This document shows, one piece after another, positions 51,162 to 58,880 of a stretch of DNA of 64,000 nucleotides (its first letter is position 1; the number at the start of each line of letters is the position of its first letter). Where the stretch lies: assembly GCA_963973455.1 (NCBI GenBank), contig CAXAZF010000008.1, positions 62,001 through 126,000 on the forward strand, read 5' to 3'. Made by a program: the position numbers and the translations under genes. This stretch comes from Marixanthomonas sp002364245. GTDB lineage: Bacteria; Bacteroidota; Bacteroidia; Flavobacteriales; Flavobacteriaceae. A model generated the notes under the pieces. It did not search any database, had not been told where the DNA came from, and saw only the letters and a list, made by a program, of their open reading frames with translations.

Positions 51162-51917
51162 ATGGAAGTATTAATTATAGAAGACGAAAAACCTTCAGCA
51201 AGACGGTTAAAACGAATGCTCGAAAAGCTAGATGTTACTGTAAAACATACACTTCATAGTGTAGAAGAATCTATCCAGTGGTTTTCAAATAATCCACAAC
51301 CGGAATTGATTTTTTTGGACATTCAATTGAGTGACGGTCTCTCGTTTGAAATTTTCGACGAAGTGTCCATAACCAGTTCTATTATTTTCACCACTGCCTA
51401 TGACGAATATGCACTGCAAGCCTTTAAACTGAACAGCATAGATTACCTTTTAAAACCTATTGATCAAGAAGATTTAGAAAAAGCAGTCGAAAAATATAAA
51501 ACCTTTAAACCACAGCAACAGAACGTTCAATTAAATTTTGAAGACATTAAAAAAATGTTGACCAATCCAGTGGAACGTGAGTATAAAAAGCGGTTTACAA
51601 CAAAAATAGGGCAGCACCTTAAAATGATTTCGGTAGATGATATTGAGTGTTTCTATTCTGAAAACAAAGGAACCTACGCGCACACTACCGAAGGTCGTGA
51701 TTATTTATTGGATACCACTTTAGAACAACTGGAAAACGAGTTGGCACCCGAAACCTTTTTCAGGGTAAACCGAACTTTTTTCATCAACATTAACGCTATA
51801 AAGGATATTATATCGTACACTAACTCTCGGCTTCAATTAAAACTGAATAGTTATTCCAATCAAGATATTATAGTGGCCCGCGAACGAGTTAAAGATTTTA
51901 AAATTTGGTTGGAATAA
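51162..51917 (+). CDS. LytTR-family response regulator (orphan)
   Basis: 251 residues. Receiver domain with acidic pocket EDE (7-9), phospho-acceptor Asp53 (IFLDIQLSDG), TTAYDEYALQAF and the lysine in YLLKPID (about 98). A LytTR DNA-binding domain (about 145-250) has the FYSENKGTYAHT and FFRVNRTFFININAIKDI motifs. Usually controlled by a 5TMR-LYT histidine kinase gene next door; none is adjacent here. It is monocistronic, between a terminator and a 303-bp gap. Confidence 0.93.
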   Translation: MEVLIIEDEKPSARRLKRMLEKLDVTVKHTLHSVEESIQWFSNNPQPELIFLDIQLSDGLSFEIFDEVSITSSIIFTTAYDEYALQAFKLNSIDYLLKPIDQEDLEKAVEKYKTFKPQQQNVQLNFEDIKKMLTNPVEREYKKRFTTKIGQHLKMISVDDIECFYSENKGTYAHTTEGRDYLLDTTLEQLENELAPETFFRVNRTFFININAIKDIISYTNSRLQLKLNSYSNQDIIVARERVKDFKIWLE

Positions 51918-52193
51918 GTTTTAGTGTCAAATCAAGGCTAAACAAAAGTTTTATAATTTGTTATAGTTATTTAAGTTTCTATGAAGATTTTAGCAAAAAA
52001 AGTTATTATGTTATTGAAAATTGAGTTATTAAGACTCTCTAACCCAATAACTGAGTGACCGAATAACTATTTGCAATTTCATTACCGCTTAAATGCTATG
52101 AATTTTGCATCCACATTGGTTGAATTTGATACTTGGAACCTATATAATAGAAATAAAACCTCCGCTATCCTTGCAAAAGTAAAGACGTAACTG
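51918..52193. repeat. 303-bp intergenic stretch with AATAACT repeat words
   Basis: No credible gene. From about 52022 to 52070 the words AGTTATT, CAATAACTGAGTGA and CGAATAACT form an imperfect array and a dyad. Words similar in style occur at 3829-3895 and 31558-31602. The remainder is AT-rich and includes the promoter of the SDR gene. Confidence 0.4.
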
Positions 52194-52201
52194 CATCTTT
52201 G
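52171..52201 (+). promoter_or_regulatory. Candidate promoter of the SDR gene
   Basis: TTG at 52171-52173, 20 bp before CATCTTTG at 52194-52201 (one mismatch to TAnnTTTG), 19 bp upstream of ATG 52221. Spacing fits the flavobacterial consensus. Confidence 0.5.
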
Positions 52202-52220
52202 CTTGCTGTAAACCAAATAT

Positions 52221-53030
52221 ATGTCAAAGGTTGTTTTAATAACAGGTGGATCTTCCGGGATAGGGAAAGCTATAGGCACCTACTTACTTTCAAAAAATTA
52301 TGCTGTGTACGGTACGAGCCGTAATCCGAACAAGTATAAGGATACAACTCCTTTTCCATTACTAAAAATGGAAGTCACTTCTTTGGAAAGCGTACAAGAA
52401 TCCGTCAACGAGTTATTAAAACAAGAAGAAAGAGTTGATGTCTTAATCAACAATGCCGGTGTGGGAATTACTGGACCCATTGAAGAAACACCTAATGCTG
52501 AAATTGAAAAAGCCTTCGCTACCAATCTATATGGACCCATAAATGTTATAAAAGCTGTTTTACCAACTATGCGAGAGCAGGGGAGTGGCACTGTAATTAA
52601 CATAACTTCTATTGCAGGTTATATGGGGCTTCCGTACCGTGGAATCTATTCAGCAACCAAAGCTGCTTTAGAAATTACCATTGAAGCCTTGCGAATGGAA
52701 GTACGGCAATTTGGCGTTAAAATGACCAACATTGCACCTGGCGATTTTGCCACCAATATTGCTGCCAGCCGTTATCACGCACCTCAATTAGAAAATTCGC
52801 CTTATAAAAAAGAATACGGAAACACCTTAAAATTAATAGACGAGCACGTGGATTCTGGAGAAGATCCAGATAAAATGGCTAAAGTAGTTCATCAAATTAT
52901 CGAGACGAAAAACCCGAAAGTACATTATAAAGTTGGTTCTTTCCTTCAGAAATTTTCAGTAGTTCTTAAAAAAATTCTTCCAGATAAAACATACGAACGG
53001 ATGCTTTTAAATCATTATAAATTGAAATAA
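52221..53030 (+). CDS. Short-chain dehydrogenase/reductase
   Basis: 269 residues. NAD(P) motif TGGSSGIG at about 8-15, NNAG in VLINNAGVGITGPIEE, the catalytic Ser in ITSIAGYMGLPYRG and the Tyr/Lys pair in YSATKAALEI. The R (TSRNPNKY) after strand two suggests NADP. The substrate is unknown; 17-beta-hydroxysteroid-dehydrogenase-like SDRs are similar. Monocistronic. Confidence 0.93.
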   Translation: MSKVVLITGGSSGIGKAIGTYLLSKNYAVYGTSRNPNKYKDTTPFPLLKMEVTSLESVQESVNELLKQEERVDVLINNAGVGITGPIEETPNAEIEKAFATNLYGPINVIKAVLPTMREQGSGTVINITSIAGYMGLPYRGIYSATKAALEITIEALRMEVRQFGVKMTNIAPGDFATNIAASRYHAPQLENSPYKKEYGNTLKLIDEHVDSGEDPDKMAKVVHQIIETKNPKVHYKVGSFLQKFSVVLKKILPDKTYERMLLNHYKLK

Positions 53031-53074
53031 ATAATCTTTTTTCCTTTTCGGTTTAAAACAGCGACAATCTTCGT

Positions 53075-53082
53075 TACTTTTG
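53075..53082 (+). promoter_or_regulatory. Flavobacterial -7 box for fsa
   Basis: TACTTTTG, a perfect TAnnTTTG, 29 bp upstream of ATG 53112. Confidence 0.6.
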
Positions 53083-53111
53083 TAACAATCAAAAACTGAA
53101 AACTGTTTACT

Positions 53112-53765
53112 ATGAAATTCTTTATCGATACCGCAAACTTAGATCAAATTCGTGAAGCACAAGACTTAGGTGTTTTAGATGGAGTAACTACCAACCCATC
53201 ATTAATGGCCAAAGAAGGCATTACTGGGCGAAACAATATTTTAAAACATTACGTGGATATCTGCAATATTGTAGATGGTGATGTTTCTGCTGAAGTAATC
53301 GCAACCGATTTTGACGGTATTGTAAAAGAAGGAGAGCAATTGGCCGATTTGCACGAACAAATCGTGGTAAAAGTGCCTATGATTAAAGAAGGGATAAAAG
53401 CAATAAAGTATTTCACCGATAAAGGAATCCGAACTAACTGTACATTGGTCTTCTCTGCAGGACAAGCCTTATTGGCTGCAAAAGCTGGGGCTACCTATGT
53501 ATCGCCATTTATTGGGCGATTGGACGATATTTCAACAGATGGGTTAAATCTGATTGCTGAAATACGCCTTATTTATGATAACTACGGTTTTGAAACCGAA
53601 ATATTAGCAGCTTCTGTTCGTCATACCATGCACGTACTGGAATGTGCAAAAATCGGGGCCGATGTTATGACAGGACCACTTTCTTCAATTGAAGGTCTGT
53701 TAAAACACCCACTTACCGATATTGGTCTTGAAAAGTTTTTAGCAGATTATAAGAAAGGGAATTAA
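53112..53765 (+). CDS. fsa: Fructose-6-phosphate aldolase / short transaldolase
   Basis: 217 residues, the size of the TalC/MipB/Fsa branch. MKFFIDTANLDQIREA start, DGVTTNPSLMAKEG, the Schiff-base Lys in EQIVVKVPMIKEGIKA, NCTLVFSAGQALLAAKAGA and SPFIGRLDDI, then ILAASVRHTMHV. It cleaves fructose 6-phosphate, or acts as a transaldolase; the two cannot be told apart by eye. Single gene with its own promoter and terminator. Confidence 0.94.
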   Translation: MKFFIDTANLDQIREAQDLGVLDGVTTNPSLMAKEGITGRNNILKHYVDICNIVDGDVSAEVIATDFDGIVKEGEQLADLHEQIVVKVPMIKEGIKAIKYFTDKGIRTNCTLVFSAGQALLAAKAGATYVSPFIGRLDDISTDGLNLIAEIRLIYDNYGFETEILAASVRHTMHVLECAKIGADVMTGPLSSIEGLLKHPLTDIGLEKFLADYKKGN

Positions 53766-53792
53766 GAGAACTTGCTTAAAAAGTTTCAGAAA

Positions 53793-53832
53793 AATAAAGA
53801 GCCTTTTGCAGAGATGTGAAAGGCTTTATTTA
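53793..53832. terminator. Bidirectional terminator between fsa and the TlpA-like gene
   Basis: AATAAAG and GCCTTT pair with AAAGGC and TTTATT across a 12-base loop (53793-53832). The arm overlaps the last codons of the convergent TlpA-like gene. Confidence 0.75.
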
Positions 53833-55226
53833 TTAATATACCCTAATAATTGTTGTTCAATTTCTGGATTAAGAAGATTCGTGTTTCCTTCTAAAATAAC
53901 ACCGTCTTTATCTACAATCAATGCTTTGTTAACCGAAGTTAATACTAATTTTTTTTCAGCTATTTCTATATTATCAAATTGATACTCATTGTTAAGGTTG
54001 TAATTCAATCTTTTTACAATGTTCAACCATTTTTTAAAATGAGTATCGGTATTAATGCCTATATAATTGTATTCTGGATATTTAGATTTAAGTTCTGCTA
54101 CTTTTATGTGTATGCTTTTATAATGCTGAACAGACTTCATAGACCAAAAATAAATTACCGATTTCTTATTTATAGTACTGAGCAAATCTACTACCGTATT
54201 GTCCGTTGTAATCAATGGCATGTTAGGAATTTTATTATCTGATGTTAGCTGCATAGTAGCTTCTGCCAATTTCCCTAATCTTCTTTTATGACTTTCGTTA
54301 GTGCTTACCTCATTGAAAAGAGTTACTATTTTCTGTTCTTCTTTAGCATTTTTAGCATTTAACAAATAGCGCCTAACATTATATTTTAAAAGGTCATTTT
54401 TGAGTGAATCATTTGTAATAATGCTATCTATTGCATTAATCTTAGCATAATTATGAGCAAATGAAAGTCGGTTAAAAGTCCCTTTATCATTCCTTTTAGA
54501 ATGGGCTACATTATCTAAATAAAAATTTAGAAAACGATAGTAAGGATAATAAGTACGCAATAGTTCATCTCCGAAGTTTACTTCTTCTCGGTAATCGTAA
54601 AAGTCTTTTGGAAAGTCTTCCTTTTTATAAGAGCTGTTATTTGCGTGCGCTGAGGTGTAGAGCTCTTTACGCATATTAAAGGTATAGTCAATATTGGATT
54701 TTGCAACTTTTTTAAATGTTTTTGAGGGATTGCTTCTTTCTAAAAATGCTTCATAAATAGATTCCCATTCATTTTTTAATGAATCCATTTTAATTTCAAA
54801 GGCTTCGGGGGGTAATTGGTTGTACCTGACAAGCAAAGGTGCTTCTTGCTCATTTAATAGATAAAAATTCATTAACAAGTTATTTCTATCACTACCTTTT
54901 CCCGAATACGAAAGCGATTCGTCAAACTCGATAGTATTTACCCTAAGTAGGATACTATCCCCAGGTTCAATATATACAGCTTGATATTCATTGTGGTTAA
55001 AGAAATAAATACCTTTTTCTGGGTTCTCAAATTGATAAGAGAAGTAATTATTCCCATCCAGTTTTACCGTGTCTAATACCTTGTTATTACGAGTAATATA
55101 AACGTAATCGCTTTTTGGGTTTACAATTTCCCCTCCAAGCCAAGTAGCTCCATCGGTTGTTTCTTCCTTGTTATTACAAGAAACAATCGCTAGAGTTAGT
55201 AAAAGAAGAAGTAAATGTTTTTTCAA
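53826..55226 (-). CDS. TlpA/AhpC-like lipoprotein without redox cysteines
   Basis: 466 residues from TTG 55226, which gives a clean lipoprotein signal (LLLTLAIVSC, lipid cysteine near residue 17); a longer frame to 55289 lies across the promoter. The N-terminal 150 residues resemble the DUF4369-like beta domain that precedes thioredoxin domains in Bacteroidota, the middle is helical, and the C-terminal third (about 330-466) has the thioredoxin fold (SVIYFWSMKSVQHYKSIH). The CxxC is absent: the only cysteine is in the lipobox. So it cannot act as a thiol-disulfide reductase in the usual way. Convergent with fsa. Confidence 0.85.
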   Translation of the reverse strand: MKKHLLLLLLTLAIVSCNNKEETTDGATWLGGEIVNPKSDYVYITRNNKVLDTVKLDGNNYFSYQFENPEKGIYFFNHNEYQAVYIEPGDSILLRVNTIEFDESLSYSGKGSDRNNLLMNFYLLNEQEAPLLVRYNQLPPEAFEIKMDSLKNEWESIYEAFLERSNPSKTFKKVAKSNIDYTFNMRKELYTSAHANNSSYKKEDFPKDFYDYREEVNFGDELLRTYYPYYRFLNFYLDNVAHSKRNDKGTFNRLSFAHNYAKINAIDSIITNDSLKNDLLKYNVRRYLLNAKNAKEEQKIVTLFNEVSTNESHKRRLGKLAEATMQLTSDNKIPNMPLITTDNTVVDLLSTINKKSVIYFWSMKSVQHYKSIHIKVAELKSKYPEYNYIGINTDTHFKKWLNIVKRLNYNLNNEYQFDNIEIAEKKLVLTSVNKALIVDKDGVILEGNTNLLNPEIEQQLLGYINK

Positions 55227-55248
55227 AAAAATATTATTTGGTTTAAAA

Positions 55249-55256
55249 CAAATGTA
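55249..55256 (-). promoter_or_regulatory. Flavobacterial -7 box for the TlpA-like lipoprotein gene
   Basis: Minus strand TACATTTG, a perfect TAnnTTTG, 22 bp upstream of TTG 55226; it supports that start over the longer frame. Confidence 0.6.
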
Positions 55257-55340
55257 TGAGTCACCGTGTGTGTAAACTGTTAACCACACGTTAAAAGGAA
55301 TATAAAAACGTTAATGTTTCTTCAATCGCAGGTTATTCGT

Positions 55341-55348
55341 TACTTTTG
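55341..55348 (+). promoter_or_regulatory. Flavobacterial -7 box for the second ABC-F gene
   Basis: TACTTTTG, a perfect TAnnTTTG, 26 bp upstream of ATG 55375. Confidence 0.6.
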
Positions 55349-55374
55349 CGCAAAATTTAAAAAAGAAAAAAAGA

Positions 55375-57000
55375 ATGCTTTCAGTTTCAAATTTATCTGT
55401 TCAGTTTGGAAAACGTGTATTGTTCGATGAGGTAAGTACACAGTTTGTTCAAGGAAATTGCTACGGAATTATTGGTGCCAACGGTGCTGGTAAATCTACG
55501 TTTTTAAAAATCATATCTGGCAAACAAGAGCCTACATCAGGACACGTTCATTTAGAACCTGAAAAGCGTATGTCTGTTTTAGAGCAGAATCACAATGCCT
55601 ATGATGAGCACACCGTATTAGAAACAGTAATTCGCGGAAACAAGCCATTGTTTGACATTAAAACGCAAATAGATAAACTGTATGAAGATTATACAGATGA
55701 AAATGCTGAAAAAATAGGCGAACTTCAAGTCGTTTTTGAAGAAATGAACGGTTGGAATGCCGATAGTGATGCTGCAGCCATGCTTTCAAACTTGGGGATT
55801 GACGAAAGCTTGCATTATTCTTTAATGGGCGATTTAGATGGTAAACAGAAAGTACGAGTTTTATTGGCTCAGGCTTTGTTTGGTAGCCCAGATGTATTGA
55901 TTATGGATGAGCCTACCAACGACTTGGACTACGAAACCATTACGTGGCTCGAAAATTTTTTAGCAAATTATGATAACTGTGTGATTGTTGTTTCTCACGA
56001 CCGTCACTTTCTAGATGCTGTTTGTACGCATATTAGTGATATTGACTTTGGAAAAATAACACATTACAGTGGTAACTATACGTTTTGGTATGAGAGTAGC
56101 CAATTGGCCATGCGTCAGCGAGCTCAACAAAACAAAAAAGCTGAAGAAAAGAAAAAAGAATTAGAAGATTTCATTCGTCGTTTTAGTGCCAACGTAGCAA
56201 AATCAAAGCAAGCAACTTCGAGAAAAAAAATGATTGAAAAGCTAAACGTCGATGCTATTAAACCTTCTAGCCGTCGTTATCCTGCTATTATTTTTGATCG
56301 TGAGCGTGAAGCTGGAGATCAAATTTTGCAAGTAGATAAACTTTCGGCTTCTTTAGATGGAGAGGTTCTCTTTAAGGATGCACATATAAACCTTGTAAAA
56401 GGGGATAAAGTAGTTATATATTCAAGAGATTCTAGAGCTACCACCGCTTTTTACGAAATTATAAACGGAAACCTTAAAGCCGATTCTGGAGATTATAAAT
56501 GGGGGATAACAACCTTACAAAGCTATTTGCCTTTGGACAATGAAGAATTCTTTAAGAATGATATGTCACTGGTAGATTGGTTACGTCAATACGCTAAAAC
56601 CGAAGAAGAACGTGAAGAAGTTTACATTCGTGGCTTTTTAGGAAAAATGTTATTTAGTGGGGAAGAAGCTCTTAAAAAATCAAATGTTCTTTCTGGAGGT
56701 GAAAAAGTGCGTTGCATGTTAAGCCGAATGATGATGATGCGTGCAAACGTGTTAATGCTAGACGAGCCTACAAACCACTTGGATTTGGAATCTATTACAG
56801 CTTTCAATAATTCTTTAAAGAATTTTAAAGGAACGGTTATGTTAACCACACATGATCACGAGTTTGCACAAACGGTTGGTAATCGTGTAATCGAATTAAC
56901 GCCTAATGGTGTAATTGATCGCTATGCCACCTTTGATGAATACATGAACGATAAAAAATTAAAAGAACAGCGTGATAAAATGTATGCGGTAGAAGCATAA
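55375..57000 (+). CDS. ABC-F family ATPase (YbiT/EttA-like)
   Basis: 541 residues, two cassettes. First Walker A GANGAGKST; Walker B VLIMDEPTNDLD and VLMLDEPTNHLD; second signature LSGGEKVRC. The second Walker A is altered to YSRDSRATTAF-like text, lacking the usual GxxGxGKS/T, which is a common feature of the YbiT branch. The linker and short C-terminus fit YbiT. A translation-factor role on the ribosome is likely. The gene ends before a perfect palindromic terminator. Confidence 0.94.
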   Translation: MLSVSNLSVQFGKRVLFDEVSTQFVQGNCYGIIGANGAGKSTFLKIISGKQEPTSGHVHLEPEKRMSVLEQNHNAYDEHTVLETVIRGNKPLFDIKTQIDKLYEDYTDENAEKIGELQVVFEEMNGWNADSDAAAMLSNLGIDESLHYSLMGDLDGKQKVRVLLAQALFGSPDVLIMDEPTNDLDYETITWLENFLANYDNCVIVVSHDRHFLDAVCTHISDIDFGKITHYSGNYTFWYESSQLAMRQRAQQNKKAEEKKKELEDFIRRFSANVAKSKQATSRKKMIEKLNVDAIKPSSRRYPAIIFDREREAGDQILQVDKLSASLDGEVLFKDAHINLVKGDKVVIYSRDSRATTAFYEIINGNLKADSGDYKWGITTLQSYLPLDNEEFFKNDMSLVDWLRQYAKTEEEREEVYIRGFLGKMLFSGEEALKKSNVLSGGEKVRCMLSRMMMMRANVLMLDEPTNHLDLESITAFNNSLKNFKGTVMLTTHDHEFAQTVGNRVIELTPNGVIDRYATFDEYMNDKKLKEQRDKMYAVEA

Positions 57001-57003
57001 TAT

Positions 57004-57033
57004 AAAAAATCCCGCCAATTGGCGGGATTTTTT
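57004..57033. terminator. Bidirectional terminator
   Basis: Perfect palindrome AAAAAATCCCGCCAA / TTGGCGGGATTTTTT centred at 57018/57019, between the convergent ABC-F and DUF2007 genes. Confidence 0.92.
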
Positions 57034-57053
57034 ATAATAACGTAGATTTCTTT

Positions 57054-57302
57054 TTATTCCTCTTCTTCTACATCTTTTAAAAAAAGATCGATTACGGGTT
57101 CCGCTATAGCAAGCTGATCTTTTCTAATAAATAATCGTACTTGACCAGGAACACCGATGGCAAAACCACTAACAATTCCGCTTTGATGATCATCTTTGGT
57201 TATTGGTTCTATACCAATATCATTTAGTCTTGACCTTAATGCTTGTGCCAACATCGCCGGACCGGTATAAATTCTAATAGTTTCTTCAGGGTTTTCGCTC
57301 AT
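57054..57302 (-). CDS. DUF2007 (putative signal transducing) protein
   Basis: 82 residues. TIRIYTGPAMLAQALRSRL then IEPITKDDHQSG is the DUF2007 pattern of small alpha/beta proteins. Function unknown. Five bases separate it from the upstream membrane protein gene, so they form one unit. Confidence 0.88.
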   Translation of the reverse strand: MSENPEETIRIYTGPAMLAQALRSRLNDIGIEPITKDDHQSGIVSGFAIGVPGQVRLFIRKDQLAIAEPVIDLFLKDVEEEE

Positions 57303-57307
57303 AAGTT

Positions 57308-58024
57308 TTATGCATTATAATATTTACTGTTCCAGATAGCGGTATTAAAATTCTTTCCCTTTGCAAATCCATAAAAAAGAACCATACCACCTACCCATTT
57401 AAACATAAACAAAAATAGCAATAAGTATTCTTGGGTAGTAGGTCCTGTAGAAAATAAATTAATAGGTGTAATGGCTGTAAGTAGTAAACTTACAAGAAAC
57501 ACCGTTATAACTAGATTTTCAAGTGTTTTGTACGGCCACATTAATACTTTTCGTAATGGATGCAGGTCATTTCCCCACTTATGGATTAAATAGAAATAAT
57601 CATTTCCCATAGGGGCGAAAAGCAAGGGGTCGTCCGCATTTTCCAGCTTTAGAAGCTTTGCAGGGGCTATGATTTTAAAGTTTTTAAGAGATGTGTCATG
57701 TTCGTTTTCAAGCTGACGGATTTTACTAACGGCTTCTTCAGGAATGGTTCCTTTAAAAAAGCGGGAATCTAAAAACCGAAGTCGATAATCGACACAAAGC
57801 TTCTGAATATCAGAAATATGATAAATCCGGTTGCTTTCCAATTTATCAAAATTGAATGTATTCTGCTTTTTCAAACTCTCTTGCTTGAGCGTTTGTTTTA
57901 TTATGTTCCGCTTGGCTTCAATTTCAGAAAAGATTTGTGCTACTTCATCTAAAATAGCTTCTTCGGAAATTCGCTTATTCCGAAGTTGTTCTAACTTCAA
58001 CTCAATATTAGTTTTTGAAAGCAT
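57308..58024 (-). CDS. Conserved membrane protein of unknown function, 238 aa
   Basis: Cytosolic N-terminus with coiled coils (about 1-60), a middle alpha/beta part (YHISDIQKLCVDYRLRFLDS) and two C-terminal membrane helices (ENLVITVFLVSLLLTAITP and EYLLLFLFMFKWVGGMVLF). I know similar proteins in other flavobacteria but no domain name. Cotranscribed with the DUF2007 gene. No catalytic motif seen. Confidence 0.8.
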   Translation of the reverse strand: MLSKTNIELKLEQLRNKRISEEAILDEVAQIFSEIEAKRNIIKQTLKQESLKKQNTFNFDKLESNRIYHISDIQKLCVDYRLRFLDSRFFKGTIPEEAVSKIRQLENEHDTSLKNFKIIAPAKLLKLENADDPLLFAPMGNDYFYLIHKWGNDLHPLRKVLMWPYKTLENLVITVFLVSLLLTAITPINLFSTGPTTQEYLLLFLFMFKWVGGMVLFYGFAKGKNFNTAIWNSKYYNA

Positions 58025-58208
58025 ACCAATTTCTTTTCATATAAAATTAAAGGATAAAGAAAAGGAAAACAACTATTTAACACATTAGAACCAATTTTAA
58101 GGCTTTGAGACTATGTTAAAGTAAAGCCAAAAACAAGTAAAACTAAAACCGTAAAGAAGTCTATTTCGTTTGTATAGGTAAATAAACAAATCACAAAAAA
58201 ATACAATT

Positions 58209-58799
58209 ATGAAAAAGTTTAAAACAGTAACTACAGTATTAGTTATGGCTTTAATAGCTGGTACGAGCACATCATTTGCACAGGATAAAATGATGAAAGA
58301 CAAAAAAATGAAAGAAAAAACAGTTATGGTTGGCGGTGCTGAAATGTACCCTAGCAAAAATATTGTTGAAAACGCCGTGAACTCAAAAGATCACACAACA
58401 TTAGTAGCTGCTGTAAAAGCTGCTGGTTTGGTTGAAACTTTACAAGGTGACGGACCTTTTACAGTTTTCGCCCCAACAAATAAAGCTTTTGATAAGTTAC
58501 CTAAAGGAACTGTCGCTACTTTATTGAAACCAGAAAATAAAAAGAGATTGCAAACAGTACTTACCTATCACGTGGTTGCAGGCAATATGAAAGCTGCAGA
58601 TATAGTTAAAGCCATTAAAAAAGGTAATGGAACAGCTACGTTTAAAACAGTAAGCGGTGGGAAATTAACTGTTATGATGAAAGGAAAAAAAGTAATGTTG
58701 AAAGATGAAAACGGTGGTATGGCAACTGTATCTATTGCAAATGTTAATCAATCTAATGGTGTGATACACGTAATAGACTCAGTAGTATTACCAAAATAA
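58209..58799 (+). CDS. Secreted fasciclin (FAS1) domain protein
   Basis: 196 residues. Signal peptide about 1-25 (AGTSTSFAQ), then a short lysine/methionine-rich linker (MMKDKKMKEK), and one FAS1 domain (about 50-196): HTTLVAAVKAAGLVETL, then GPFTVFAPTNKAFDKLP, YHVVAGNM and NGVIHVIDSVVLP. FAS1 domains act in adhesion at the cell surface. Monocistronic. Confidence 0.94.
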   Translation: MKKFKTVTTVLVMALIAGTSTSFAQDKMMKDKKMKEKTVMVGGAEMYPSKNIVENAVNSKDHTTLVAAVKAAGLVETLQGDGPFTVFAPTNKAFDKLPKGTVATLLKPENKKRLQTVLTYHVVAGNMKAADIVKAIKKGNGTATFKTVSGGKLTVMMKGKKVMLKDENGGMATVSIANVNQSNGVIHVIDSVVLPK

Positions 58800-58833
58800 T
58801 TTTTGGATTGATGAGAGATTAAGTTAATATTCT

Positions 58834-58866
58834 AAAAAAGCGGCTTTAAAAGCCGCTTTTTTTATT
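58834..58866. terminator. Bidirectional terminator between fasciclin and pheT genes
   Basis: AAAAAAGCGGCTTT pairs with AAAGCCGCTTTTTT (GCGGCTTT 58840-58847 with AAAGCCGC 58849-58856), ending in a T run, 35 bp after the fasciclin stop and just before the pheT stop. Confidence 0.9.
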
Positions 58867-58880
58867 TAGTAACATACATT

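Noticed and set aside
58097..58357. Frame antisense to the fasciclin gene start
   Set aside because: It overlaps the clear FAS1 gene signal peptide on the other strand and has no features of its own.
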